NCBI GenBank assembly: GCA_022818135.1 | Contig: JAFMSR010000005.1 | Location: 30,355,600 to 30,419,599 of the forward strand | DNA: 64,000 bases | Source of the DNA: Saxidomus purpurata | Taxonomy: Eukaryota; Mollusca; Bivalvia; Venerida; Veneridae | Reading direction: 5' to 3' | Shown here: in pieces, positions 9,417 to 20,988 of the stretch | How the letters are laid out: each line of letters begins with the position of its first letter | How positions within the stretch are numbered: the stretch's first letter is position 1 | Made by a program: the position numbers and the translations under genes | The notes under the pieces: model-generated | Databases searched by the model: none | Seen by the model: the letters and a program-made list of their open reading frames with translations, nothing else | Told to the model about the DNA's origin: nothing

Positions 9417-11650
9417 TTAGCTCTGGATGAGCTTTTCTAATTGATGATTGTCCGTCGTCCGTCAACATTTTGATTCAAATGACATCTCCTCTGAAACCAC
9501 TAGGCCAATGTTGATAAAACTATGCAGGAATGTTCCTTGCATGAAGCTCTACCAAAATTGTTCAAAGAATTCCATTCCATGCAGAACTCTGGTAGCTATG
9601 GCAACAAATAGGGAAAACTTTAAAAATCTTCTTCTCTGAAACCACAAGGCCTAGAGCTTAGATATTTGGCATGTAGCATTGTCTAGTGGACCTCTAACAA
9701 GATTGTTCAAAATATGACCCCCGGGTCAAAATTGACCCCGCGCGGGTGGTCACTTAGTTTTGCATAAGCTTTATATAGGGAAAACATTAAAAATCTTCTT
9801 CTCTGAAACCACAAGGCCTAGACCTTAGATATTTGGCATGTAGCATTTTCTAGTGGACCTCTACCAAGATTGTTCAAATTATGAGCCCCGGGTCAAAATT
9901 GACTCTGTACTGGTGGTCACTTAGTTTTGCATAGGCTTATATAGGAAAAACTTTTAAAATCTTCTTCTCTGAAACCACAAGGCCTAGACCTTAGATATTT
10001 GGCATGTAGTATTGTCTAGTGGACCTCTAACAAGATTGTTCAAAGTATGACCCCCGGGTCAAAATTGACCCCGCGCTGGTGGTCACTTAGTTTTGCATAG
10101 GCTTTATTAGCTCACCTGGCTACGGTAGGGTGAGCTTTTCTGATCGATGATTGTCCGTCGTCCGTCAACATTTTGATTCAAATGACATCTCCTCTAAAAC
10201 CTGTAGGCCAATGTTGATAAAACTATGCAGGAATGTTCCTTGCATGAAGCTCTACCAAAATTGTTCAAAGAATTCCATTCCATGCAGAACTCTGGTTGCT
10301 ATGGCAACAAATAGGAAAATCTTTAAAAATCTTCTCCTCTGAAACCACAAGGCCTAGAGCTTAGATATTTGGCATGTAGCATTGTCTAGTGGACCTCTAC
10401 CAAGATTGTTCAAATTATGACCCCCGGGTCAAAATTGACCCCGCACGGGTGGGCCCTTAGTTTTTGCATAGGCATATATAGGAAAAACTTTAAAAATCTT
10501 CTTCTCTGAAACCACAAGGCCTGGAGCTAAGATATTTAGCATGTGGCATTGGCTAGTGGACCTCTACCAAGATTGTTCAAATTATGACCCCCAGATCAAA
10601 ATTGACCCCGCACGGGGGGTCACTTAGTTTTGCGTAGGCATATTTAGGAAAAACTTTAAAAATCTTCTTCCTAAAAACCACAAGGCCTAGAGCTTAGATA
10701 TTTGGCATGTAGCATTGGCTAGTGGACCTCTACCAAGATTGTTCAAATTATTACCCACGGGTCAAAATTGACCCCACATGGGGGGTCACTGAGTTTAAAA
10801 TAGGCTTATATAGGAAAAAGTATAGATTTGGCATGTAGCATTGCCTAGTAGACCTCTTCAAAGTTTGTTCAAATTATGCCCCTGGGGACAAAATTGACTT
10901 TGCCCAGGGGGGGGGGGGGTCACTTGTTTTACAAAGGTGTATATAGGAAAACCTATTTGGTATATAACATTATCTAGTGATCTTCCACTAGGCAAGTGGA
11001 CTTGTACCAAGGTGAGCGATATAGGGCCATCTTGGCCCTCTTGTACAGGAAAAACTTTAAAAATCTTCTTCTCTGAAACCACAAGGCTTAGAGCTTAGAT
11101 ATTTGGCATGTAGCATTGCCTAGTAGATCTCTACCAAAATTGTTCAAATTGTGACCCCAGGGTCAAAATTGACTCCGCGCGGATGGTCACTTAGTTTTGC
11201 ATATGCTTTATATAGGAAAAACTTTAAAAATCGTCTTCTCTGAAACCACAAGGCCTAGACCTTAGATATTTGGCATGTAGCATTTTCTAGTGGACCTCTA
11301 GTAAGATTGTTCAAATTATGACCACCGGGTCAAAATTGACCCCACGGGGGTGGTCACTTAGTTTTGCATAGGCTTATATAGGAAAAACTTTAAAAATCTT
11401 CTTCTCTGTAACCACAAGGCCTAGAGCTTAGATATTTGGCATGTAGCATTGCCTAGTAGATCTCTTCAAAGTTTGTTCAAATTATGCCCCTGGGGTCAAA
11501 ATTGACCTTGCCCGGGGGGGGGTCACTTGTTTTACAAAGACGTATATAGGAAAAACTATTGTATACAAAATTATCTAGTGATCTTCCACCAGGCAAGACT
11601 TAGTGGACTTGTACCAAGGTGAGCGATATAGGGCAATCTTGGCCCTCTTG
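9417..11650 (+). mobile_element. Helitron-like element family B, outer copy (B1), carrying a nested copy
   Basis: The head near 9417 (TTAGCTCTGGATGAGC, then GTCCGTCGTCCGTC) and the tail at 11617-11650 (AGGTGAGCGATATAGGG and CCCTCTTG) bound the element. The core consists of units of about 165-180 bp containing TTAGATATTTGGCATGTAG, GTTCAAATTATGACCC and CCACAAGGCCTAGA. The copy is split by B2 (about 10107-11043). A short imperfect hairpin (GGGCAA, TCT, TGGCCC) precedes the 3' end. Open frames here are low-complexity by-products of the repeats. Confidence 0.65.
10107..11043 (+). mobile_element. Helitron-like element family B, inner copy (B2)
   Basis: The head TTAGCTCACCTGGC at 10107 is followed by GGGTGAGC. 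The tail carries AGGTGAGC (11010-11017), the perfect hairpin GGGCCA TCT TGGCCC (11024-11038) and TCTTG. It interrupts a B1 unit inside the phrase GCATAGGCTTTAT / ATAGGAAAAAC, which is continuous in neighbouring units. It is therefore a self-family insertion into B1. The core has a G-run at 10907-10918. Confidence 0.65.
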
Positions 11651-11720
11651 TTACCCGAACCATAAGGATGTGTCACATATAACACCCAGCCACCACCTCC
11701 AAAGGTCAATGGTTTTATAT
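11651..11720 (+). repeat. Older tandem-repeat element, right part
   Basis: TTACCCGAACCATAAGG followed by GTGTCACATATAACACCC continues the repeat that ends at 9416; the B1/B2 nest separates the two halves. Confidence 0.5.
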
Positions 11721-13389
11721 AGCTGTATCTTTATTGCCTACCTACACATTAACAAAAATAAATTGACAAACATGTACACATTCTCCTTTGCATTCTCATT
11801 GTATTACCTTGTGCTTTAGGTGCAGACACGGTTCAATAGCATTGTTTACCCTTACCATACCCAAAATGTGTACACCTGTCTTTATAGATTGCTCTAAACT
11901 GGTTGGGGACTTCCTATTGCATCAACTTGTTTATGTTTTTGTAAAATTTAGGTATAGTTTGGAACTGACCCACAATCAAAAAACATGTAAACCTTTTTAG
12001 AGGTAACATTTTGAATAAAGTCATCATAAAAAGGAGGTCTGACTGCTGTTGCAATAATGTCTAGGGAAAAGTAGGAAACTGGGTAACAAGGAGTCAAAAA
12101 TCGTTCACCAGATCAGATTATCCTTGTAAACATTCTTCTTGGAGACCGACAGCAGGACCCCGATTGAACACAGTTATTTTCCCCCTCCAAAGATGGAGAG
12201 GATATTTGTCGGTCCAGAGCCATATCATTGGGTCCAGAAGTTCCATCTTTCAAGAAATGTTATATACAGAATTTACTGTGCAAGTAATCATCTAATGGGC
12301 ATTTATTGAACTTAACCTTAGGTACCTAGTTGGTAGGGGCTGTTTTCCCTATATAACCTTTAAACAATGTAGAGACTTGGATAAATGTTCTTTAAAATCA
12401 GTTGTTTAGGTGGAGCGGTTATGTGGAGGTCAAGATGTTTGTTGCTCATCCCTCGGGTTGTGAGTTGGAGCCCCACTATTTCAGGTCCATACCTTCTCGG
12501 TTCTTTTTTTAATTTTCATCTTTTCAGAAATATGGCTCTATCATGGTTCATACAGAAGTTCCAAGAAAAAATTCAAGTACTTTTCAAGGACTTTTTTCTC
12601 ATTTTCAAGGACTAAAATGATCCACAAAATCCGACTGCATGTGTTAAAATCCTTTAACCATACTTTGTAACTATCATTCTTGAGCCATGCCGATGAGAAA
12701 ATGCACTTATTTCGGTTCATTTTCACAAATTCTGCTGTGACATTGACTTTTAGTAAAGGGAAATCACTCCAGAAGCGTGTTTAAATTCCGGTATGTAATC
12801 GATACATCACACGTCGGCAGGTTCGATGGACTGATACAGACCACTTTCTCGTCATTTTAAGGCGTGATACTATTATTTTGGACATTTTTACGCGGAACAA
12901 ACCAATTCAATGACTATGAAATTCACTAGTTTTTTTTCAAAATTCAAGTACTTTTCCAAGCACAGAATTCAAGGACTTGGCATCTAATTCCAAGGACTTT
13001 TCAAGGCCAGTGCGAACCTTGTTATACAGTGGAGATCCAAATTCAACAAATTTGCTCGTTTGTAATACATCTCATTTGTCATTTCATTTACAGAAATTCA
13101 CATACACAGCTGTGTGTGTTGGAGATCTCATTATGTGTTGCAAATGTCCGTGAAGACTTAGTTGAGCAATGTAGTGCCATTTTGTCTGCAATACTGGTAG
13201 GCCTTGTGCAATCTCTATGTACTTGGTTCTCAAACCTTGACAGGTTTGCTGATGTTCAGGTCACAATTTAAGATCACAAGGCAATCTAAAAGACAGCTGT
13301 ATCCTGTCACAAATAGGAACATTGGAAGGAATGAATGAGGTGAACATTTACCTAGAGTTTTAAAGTGTAAACTTTCCCTTCAAGGTAGC
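11721..13389. other. Intergenic stretch with old transposon remnants
   Basis: No gene is recognised. At about 12395-12490 is a possible tRNA-like SINE remnant (GGAGCGGTTATGTGG and GTTGTGAGTTGGAGCCCC). At 12555-12615 and 12940-13020 the phrases TTCAAGTACTTTTCAAGGAC and TTTTCAAGGCCAGTGCGAAC recur. Such ends are typical of an old DNA transposon, but no pair of inverted termini was confirmed. Confidence 0.4.
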
Positions 13390-14205
13390 TCACAGGATGT
13401 TATGCAGGGCACACTCGTGAATCAAGAGCAACAACTGTGTGAAGTTACTTAAAATGTACAACCCTATAGTCCTAAACAATTTCTGAATTGTGCACTGCAG
13501 AAATCTATTGAAAGAGGAACATCTTCGCAACAATCGTGAAGTTGGTTGAAAGTGGTTACGATAGAGATGGCATTTAATTTTGGTAGAGAACCATTTAAGT
13601 AGTAATCCTGTGTAGTTTGGTTGAAAGTGGGTCAGTGGATAAAAACATGTTGTTACCATTTTGTGCAACAGGAGAATGGTTTGAGCAATTTTGGTAGAAG
13701 ACTGCAAAAGAGACATTCCTGTGAAGTTTGGTTGAAACTAACCCAATGCTTAAAGATGTCATTTTCAAGGTTTTTCTTCTTACAACATTGCTAGCCTGCC
13801 ATTTAACGTAGTGGAGCAAACCCCGTTGAGCAATTTTGATAGCTACTATTCAAGGAACAATCTTGTGAAGTTTAGCTTAAGATGATTTTTTTAACAATCT
13901 TGGTAGAGGTCCTCTATGCAACGCTACATATTAAATATCTAAGCTATAGACCTTGTTGTTTCAGAGATTTTTAAAGTTTTTCCTATTTGTTGTAAAAGCA
14001 ACACGAGTTTTAAAAGCATGGAATGGACTATATTGAGCAGCTTTGATATAGCTTCATGCAAGGTACATCCCTGCCAAGTTTCATCAACACTGGCCCAGCG
14101 GTTTCAGAGCAGAAGTCTTTGAAGCAAATGGTGGACAGACAGGCGACGTACGACATACAGTGAGCAGTCCCAATAGCTCACCCTGGCACTTTGTGTCAGA
14201 TGAGC
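13390..14205 (-). mobile_element. Diverged Helitron-like element related to family B, inverted
   Basis: Read on the minus strand from 14205, the head has GGCTCATCTGACAC and GGGTGAGCTATTGGG, then a GTCGTACGTCGCCTGTCTGT phrase. Decayed units follow, sharing GTTGATGAAACTTGGCAGGG and TTGCATGAAGCTATATCAAA with family B. The 3' hairpin is not recognisable. It lies just downstream of the RPS7 polyadenylation signal. Confidence 0.5.
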
Positions 14206-14303
14206 CAATAATATAATACAGGAACAGTACCACTACATGTTTTGTGCACAAACACACGGACTTTTTGAAATTTGTATCAACACAGCATTTCTTCGCCACT
14301 TAA

Positions 14304-14309
14304 TTTATT
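14304..14309 (-). terminator. RPS7 polyadenylation signal AATAAA
   Basis: AATAAA on the minus strand lies 26 bp past the RPS7 stop codon. This gives the very short 3' UTR usual for ribosomal protein mRNAs. Confidence 0.7.
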
Positions 14310-14334
14310 TTGTATGTTACAAACAATGAAGCAT

Positions 14335-17300
14335 CTATTCCGGAAATTCAAAATTAACGTCTTTTCCTGTAAGTTTCTTGTACACAGCTGTGAATGTGTC
14401 CAACTGAAAAAGAAGAAAGAGGAAATAACTTGTCTGATTCAATTTTTAGATGTTACAACAAATGCTTACCAGTAATGAAAATTCATTTCTTGAGAGGCAC
14501 TATACATGGCATCGAGTTCACCCTTTAAAATGATACTTCACTGAACAGATAGATGTTCTATCACAATATGACTACCAAGGTCTTGAAACATATTGTTGCT
14601 ATGCCAGTTTAACCAAATAAGTAAAACCTGGCTGTTAACACGATTGTGCAATCAAGTCCTGAAATTTGTGTTTTTCCTTCTAAAAATACATGTACTTGCA
14701 TTATATTTATAAAATGAAGAATTGATAATAATTAAATATTCACTACTTGCAAAAATTTCATATTGTCTTGATCTCCCCTATTATCACCAGATATTAATCG
14801 GTTTTAAATAGAATGTCTGAACATCTTAGAGAAAGCATTATCAGAATAAATCTACATCAATATGCATCAGTCATATGCTTGTCAGGAATATTCATCACTT
14901 AAATGCTCATCAGAATCCTCCTTGCCTCTTACTGCAAACTTATACATGTATTACAACCTAAATTTAAGGCAACAACAATTCTACCAGCACTGCAGGCATG
15001 CTGATGACCCTTAATCTGTGTTCACAACAGACTTTTGCAGCAACAAAATTGATACCCTCTTAACAAAGCAGACATACTTGTAAAACTTTTAAGTCATATA
15101 ATTGATCAGTTTCTTATCATCATAAAGATAAGTTTTAAAACTTTTTTGAAATATTACAATCCCTATCAAAACACACCTTAGTAAATTATTTTCAGAATTT
15201 GGGTTATTTTCTACTTTGCATCACATATAGTCAGCTTCGTATGACATTAAGAACAATGCTTCAACTTACTACGACACATACTGTGCAACTCGAAATTGGT
15301 CTTCACCACTGACAAATAAATGTTTATGGAAAACATTTGAAATTTATATAATTATTCTTTTGTTACATGTACATGTACATCAAAACAGGGGCAAGGTAAG
15401 TTTCATGTCAATTTACGTATACAAACATAAAACTCTCATTTGATTTTAAATGCTCACTATTTGATGTGTTAAAATCCATCTGAGTTATTACTGGTTCTAC
15501 AACTTGTAATATATTCCTCACATTTCCAGTGGTTAAGATCAGTCAGTGAAGGTAAATGTGCCACATTAAAGACCTTGTTTTACCGAAGATGTCAAGTTCT
15601 ATCGATCAGAACAAATGATCAACACAGGTTGTCAGATATATGCTTGTCATTGTTTGTTCATCATCTCAATGTATTAACAGTACCTACTATTGAAATGCAG
15701 CAGATGTATCTACATCACAATCTGTTCCAAGCTTCCAGAAATATACAACAAAATTGGCTTCTTAAAGAAAGTTGCTTATCATTATAGGTAAATCTGTTTT
15801 ACAACTGATTGCAATTATGACTATAGCCATTTAAGACAATCGAGCGTTTAATCCTGGGGACCATTCTGAAAACTTTATCTTAGTAGTAATTAATTTTACA
15901 CACATTTGGAAACCATTCTGAACTTGAAACTGACTGATCACACATTACATGTACTAGGAGGAATTCTATATTTTATCTAAAGTCAAAGTTACAGTTACTC
16001 TGCAAGTCAATGGTTAGTTGTAGTTTTAAAGACTATAGCTGATCAGAACATAAAATCAGCAATGTTCATCAGTCATATGCTTGTCTTAAAATGTTCATCA
16101 TTTCAGTTCTTTTCATGTTTTCTTTGGTGGACAGTAATCCGGTTTTATCGTAGACAAAAGGTGCTTAATCCAGGTGACCATTCTGAAAGTTTGGTCTCTA
16201 AATATGGAAACCATTCTGAACTTGAAACTCACTGATCACACAAATGTATTTTGGAGAAATTCTGTACTTCCATCTAAGTCTAAGTTGCAGCAACTCTGCA
16301 AGTCAATGGTTGATGGTTGTAGTTTCAACGCCTACAGCTGATCAGAACATAAAATCAGCAATGTACATCAGTCATATGCTTGTCTTAAAATGTTCATCAT
16401 TTCAGTTCTTTTCATGTTTTCTTTCCTTTTGTGGACAGTAAGTATAGCTAAGTAAAACTGATAATCCTCTCCATATGGTTTAGACAATGATCGAAGTTGT
16501 CAAGTCCACAGACCTTAACCCTGCCATGTCAGGACTCAAGTACCAAGCTTGTGATGTGAACACTCATCGGAATCACTCCAAAACTGTAAGACCGACTGAC
16601 TGCATGAACCAAACTACAGCCTACTTCCCAAAACTTTGTTTACAAGCATATAGTTAAAGTATCAGTTTTTGCACCCCAAGTTTGATGCAGTGGTAACCAT
16701 TACTGAACAACTTGGTTCCATTTAAATGAACAACCAAGAAGCAAGTCATCGTCAGGTTTTGAATGAAGAAACTGTACCGAATAACTTGACTGAGATCAGA
16801 ACAAATAATCAGCACAATTGATCAGTTATATGCTTGTCAAGGATTGTTCATCATATTCCAGCTTTCGTTACAATGACCCTTGAACGACAGGTACTTGCTT
16901 GTATACTAGTGTGGTATCTTCCATACCTTGTATATTAATTAATGCATACAATCCCTTTTAAGCTTGCTTGACAACTGATCTGACCGCTACAAGACTTTTT
17001 ATAACTCGGTTATACATCGGTAAATTGTGCATAACCGCCCCCCCACCCACCTAATTAAATTAAAGCATATTCATTTTACATCATGTTTTTATGAAATCAG
17101 TGGTTAATTGTAGAAAATAACGATTCTATTAAAATAAATAGTAATTAATCCTGAAATTAACATATAGGATACATAAACCTTGATTGAAAACGAAAGTACT
17201 TCATTTTCAAAAATGTTGGCCAAAGTGAATGTACTTTTTTTTAAAACAAACAATAGTTTTGTACATTGATTTTTTAAGTTAGGTAAGCCTGCAATCAAGT

Positions 17301-20300
17301 CGCAAACAAATATTAATTCACACGATTGAAGTTATTGTCTAACAAACAGGGTAGCTTGTGAATAACGGACCCGTGAAAAAATACCAGTAAGCCGGAATTG
17401 TTTTAGCACTTTTGTAATAGACGTTGATAACGGTTAGTGAAAAGAAATTAAAATGCATATTGTTTTTAAGTTACATTACCGTTTGTATAGGACAAGGCTT
17501 TTTGATAGAAAAATTTTACATGTTCAGCTTTTGGGAGCCAAGACCCAACATTATACCGGTCGCGTTATAACGATCCGCGTTATAACGAGGTCGCAGTGTA
17601 TCTTTTTAATTGTTTGACAAGATTGACACAAGATTAAATTCAGTTATACATCTAAATTGTGCATGCAAATTATGTTGCTTTTCTCAATTACACTGGCCAT
17701 GCTCAATAACAGATTCCTGTGACAATAGGAACATACCTTGTGCTCAATGTTTGTTTGTTGTGTTTTCTCCAGATGAACCTTGATAAGCCGTGAACCGTCC
17801 AACTTAATTCGGATACGTTTGCCAACTATTTCTGATGGGAAACACAAGTCGTCCAGAATTGATTCATGTACAGATGTCAATGTGCGGCTGTAAAAAGAAT
17901 AAGCAGCTTCTTTAAAGTTACAGTACCTTCATTACCAGGTGTTAGTTCACATGTTCAGCTGTTACAAGAAACATTATTCACAAACAATACTTTATCACAT
18001 ATTTTTACGACCTGCAAGTACAGTAACATTGTGTTATGTTTTTTTTACCTAGTATAAAAAGACTCTTAATTGATATAGTTTCAAGTGACACTGGTCAAAT
18101 TAACATTGCCTGTTATAAAAACAAAGGGAATATCAATTTTGAAAGAATAATCTGGCATACAACTTCAGCCTTGTTTTAGACACTGTAACTTCAATATTCA
18201 GCAACCCCTCTTGTATTATCTTCTATATATTCATAGCACAAACTTTCATACCAGTGCCAGTAAGTATATCAAAGACCGAGGTTTCATGTAAATAATTAAT
18301 ACCATCTGCTAAAATCGACACAAAGAGCAAGTCTTTTGGCCTATCTCAGTCAGAGGCTCAGGCCTAGCTTTTTTCTCCACAAGCAAGTTTACTCGATATA
18401 TTTTAACTTGAAACAACCTTCACACATATGGACCAGAAGGATCATACCAGTTACTAGGCTGATGATACTACTCTAAATGTTTTGACTCGTAAACAGGCTT
18501 ACTAACATTTGGATGAACAAACTTCTTTTCTGGTAACACAAGTCCAGGCAGATTACAGGAAATAAAAGACATTCATCTCTCTTTGTCTTACCTTCTTGGT
18601 CTCTTTTGCTTCTGCTTCTTTTTTGTTTTTCGTGTTGGTTTTGGCAAAATTCGCCTCTGAAATAATTATTTAATACACTACTAAAATCACTGTTCAGTAA
18701 TTCATACAATTGTTTTTGTTGTCCTGCTGCACTACCAACAATAACCAAGTCAATCAAATGTTCCCTACATTTGAACTTCTCTATTAGTTGTATGCTCTTC
18801 ATTTCCTTTTATCTTTATGAAAATCAACAAGTTACAATATCATTATAGGTGTTTGAAAATAACACCAAATTACTTAAGGACAGTATCTTAGTGATATTAC
18901 CATGGTGCAAGACTTTTTAAAGTCTTTCGTAAAGGATTTTCACTAGACTCTTTTGTATAGTAATTTCACAAGACTCATACTCTACATACCATTACAAAGG
19001 ACTTTAATTTTCCCACCTCTTTACACTCCAGATTCCATTGTTGTTTTTACTTGCAATCATTTAGCAAACTATAAATTTTGTTAAAACTCAACTGTGTATA
19101 AAGCCACATCTTTTGCTACAGAAGAAAGTCTTTATCACACTTTCCATAATGACACATTGGTACCTTGAACCAGAAGAGAGCAGATTAAGCCAGATCCAAT
19201 TACTGACTGGTTAAAAACGGACCAGTCAGTTTACACAAATCGTGAATGGTTGCAAGTAATTTACAAGGCAATGGCTTTAAATACATTTTTATTGTCAGTA
19301 CATTATTGTAACTTATATCATTTACTACAAACCTGTGCAATGAAGACAACATGTTTTCCACTGAACTTCTTCTCAAGTTCTCTGACCAGACGTGTCTGGA
19401 TCTTCTGGTAGCTCTTCAACTGAGGTACTGGCACAAAGATAATGATGGCCTTCTTACCAGCTACATCAATCTCCTGAAACAACACCAATATTTGAACATC
19501 AAGGTGAAAAACCAGTGTATGTTTGGGAAACACTTGTACACCCTATTTTCAAGTTTTATAATATAACTAAAGCTGTCCTGTCACAGATAAGTAACAGATT
19601 GTACACAAATAAAATTATACAATTTTGCATGCTGATTTGCATCCATAATAAATGGTCACAGACGACTCCAACGCTGATGTTCCACATTATCATATGCTTA
19701 TTATCACTAGCAGTTGGTGTTTAATATCATTAAGAACTAATCTATTATACCCAGCTGTAAAAGTAATTAGGTAGCAAAACCAAATGTTACACAGACAAGG
19801 CACCATTTTAGGGTGCATTTTACCTCCTACTGTATAGGGCATCTTCCCCAACTAAATATTTTTTTATCATGCAGTTTCCCCACCGATTTTAAACCAGGAT
19901 TTTAGTGTCCCTTTCAGCTAATTATCACATGTACTTTCTCCAAATTGAAGGGCTAGGGTAGTCCTCCCAAATTTGGAAAAATGCCCAGATTTAGTTTTGT
20001 ACTTACCTTAGCAGCAGTGATGTAAAGCTCTCTTAACTGAGCCTTCAGGTCACTGTTCATCTCCAGCTCCAAGAGAGCCTAAAACAGAAAGCGAGTGAAA
20101 GAAACTTTAATTTGTTCTACAATGTATCTCATTGGTTCAACTTCAAGACTGTATCTAAAAGTCTAAAGTAAGTTTCATTGTATCCTTAATTAAATATTTG
20201 TATGGAACCTATGTTACCTTGGTTACAATTAGCTTGTAAAACTGTGAAATCTAATAGTCTGTCACTTGTTTCAATACACACATCTAACTTAACCTAGGTC

Positions 20301-20870
20301 AAGGTTTGTCAATTACCACTACAACATTCACACTGGTGGCAAAAACTTTGCAATTTTCCATAACCACTGTAGTAAAAATCTAAATTTTCAATTTCCTGCT
20401 TTACTGTAGCCGAATTTTACGGGAGACACTGAAAATCCCCTTTTAACAAAAAATGGCATAGTAGCCACAATCCCCTCAATGGATTGTACAATTTTTTCAA
20501 TCATTCACTTAGTAAAGTAAAACTTGAGACAAATAAAACATAAGTAATTTTTTTTCTTTCAATATATGCTTTTCCACTTGTAAAATCCATTGAAGGGATT
20601 ATGATTCCATGCCATTTTTGACCAGTTTTTTATTTTTTTTTTTTTTTGAACTTATCTACGTGTTGTTGTTTAGCCATGACACATTGGTAAAGGTATGAAA
20701 CACTATCAGTGATTGCTGTAGATGCTACTGTATTAAAATATTATGGCAGGACTATAATAGCAAACCAAACATAGTTTGTAAGTACTCCTTCATACCTGTG
20801 ATATTGAGGACTCAAACTCATCTGGCTTCTCACCCGGAGGTTTAATGATCTTAGCTCTCGCCGAGTACAT
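14335..20870 (-). CDS. RPS7: 40S ribosomal protein S7 (eS7), 6 coding exons, 190 aa
   Basis: RPS7 is a eukaryote-specific small ribosomal subunit protein needed for 18S rRNA maturation. Coding exons on the minus strand, in order: 20870-20796, 20078-20007, 19473-19333, 18656-18592, 17887-17737, 14403-14335; every junction is GT-AG and in phase. The peptide starts [20 protein letters not shown], runs through [18 protein letters not shown] and [18 protein letters not shown], then [17 protein letters not shown] and [19 protein letters not shown], and ends [12 protein letters not shown]. All are hallmarks of eS7. The length of 190 aa compares with 194 in human; it lacks the final four residues of the vertebrate protein. 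The ATG is the first codon of its exon, so translation starts exactly at a splice junction. The last intron (17736-14404) is by far the longest and holds snoRNA-like units. Confidence 0.98.
14835..14906 (-). ncRNA. C/D-box snoRNA, SNORD27-like, copy 1
   Basis: On the RPS7 sense strand: terminal stem 5' arm GCATTTA, C box GTGATGA (14898-14892), antisense element GACAAGCATATGA (14883-14871), D' box CTGA (14870-14867), D box CTGA (14844-14841), and stem 3' arm TAATGC. The antisense element is complementary to the 18S 5' end (GUCAUAUGCUUGUC). The fifth base upstream of D' points at the adenosine equivalent to human 18S A27, the SNORD27 target. Intronic placement on the host sense strand fits snoRNA biogenesis by debranching and trimming. 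Confidence 0.8.
15601..15670 (-). ncRNA. C/D-box snoRNA, SNORD27-like, diverged copy 2
   Basis: C box ATGATGA (15664-15658), antisense GACAAGCATAT (to 15638) followed by two diverged bases, D' CTGA (15635-15632) and D CTGA (15609-15606). A five-pair terminal stem (ATTGA with TCGAT) can form. Complementarity to 18S is shorter (11 nt) than in copies 1, 3 and 4, so the guide may be weaker or shifted. Confidence 0.6.
16039..16106 (-). ncRNA. C/D-box snoRNA, SNORD27-like, copy 3
   Basis: Stem CTGA (16106-16103), C box ATGATGA (16101-16095), antisense AGACAAGCATATGAC (15 nt complementary to the 18S 5' end; 16087-16073 before D'), D' CTGA (16072-16069), D CTGA (16046-16043) and closing stem TCAG. 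The layout is complete and nearly identical to copy 4. Confidence 0.82.
16338..16405 (-). ncRNA. C/D-box snoRNA, SNORD27-like, copy 4
   Basis: Same architecture as copy 3: stem CTGA (16405-16402), C box ATGATGA (16400-16394), antisense AGACAAGCATATGA ending at 16372, D' CTGA (16371-16368), D CTGA (16345-16342) and stem TCAG. It differs from copy 3 by a single base between D' and the internal TGCTGATTTTATGTT. Confidence 0.82.
16791..16858 (-). ncRNA. C/D-box snoRNA, SNORD27-like, copy 5
   Basis: C box ATGATGA (16854-16848), antisense GACAAGCATATAA (16838-16826; one base changed against 18S near the D' end), D' CTGA (16825-16822) and D CTGA (16799-16796). The terminal stem is weaker than in copies 1, 3 and 4. 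Probably a functional or recently decaying paralogue. Confidence 0.65.
19202..19230. repeat. Perfect 10-bp hairpin in RPS7 intron
   Basis: ACTGACTGGT and ACCAGTCAGT enclose a 9-nt loop in the intron between coding exons 3 and 4. It may be a structured RNA element or chance; no C/D or H/ACA boxes were assigned to it. Confidence 0.5.
20447..20623. repeat. Imperfect foldback repeat in RPS7 intron
   Basis: Left arm AAAAATGGCATAGTAGCC ... CAATCCCCTCAATGGATT pairs imperfectly, as an inverted copy, with the right arm AATCCATTGAAGGGATT ... CCATGCCATTTTTG. Arms are about 40 bp; the spacer is about 95 bp. Likely a small MITE. Confidence 0.55.
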
Positions 20871-20988
20871 CTACAACATGACAATTTTAGATGGTTAAAT
20901 GTAAAAATTTGCAATGTTGAAAAATATTGTTTTGCCTTAATCTCCATGTAAGAAACAATGTCCCATTTATTTAAGGAACACTGTCCCC

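Larger units (their letters stand above)
15902..16440 (-). repeat. Tandem duplication of about 0.3 kb carrying snoRNA copies 3 and 4
   Basis: Segments at about 15902-16137 and 16205-16440 are clearly homologous. They share CCATTCTGAACTTGAAACT, CTCTGCAAGTCAATGGTT and a nearly identical snoRNA block, offset by 299-303 bp. Divergence is concentrated outside the snoRNA block, as expected if that block is under constraint. Confidence 0.75.

Noticed and set aside
17540..17605. CGTTATAACG repeats as a DNA transposon end
   Set aside because: Only one end-like sequence (GTTATAACGAGGTCGCAGTG) is visible; no matching inverted terminus was found.
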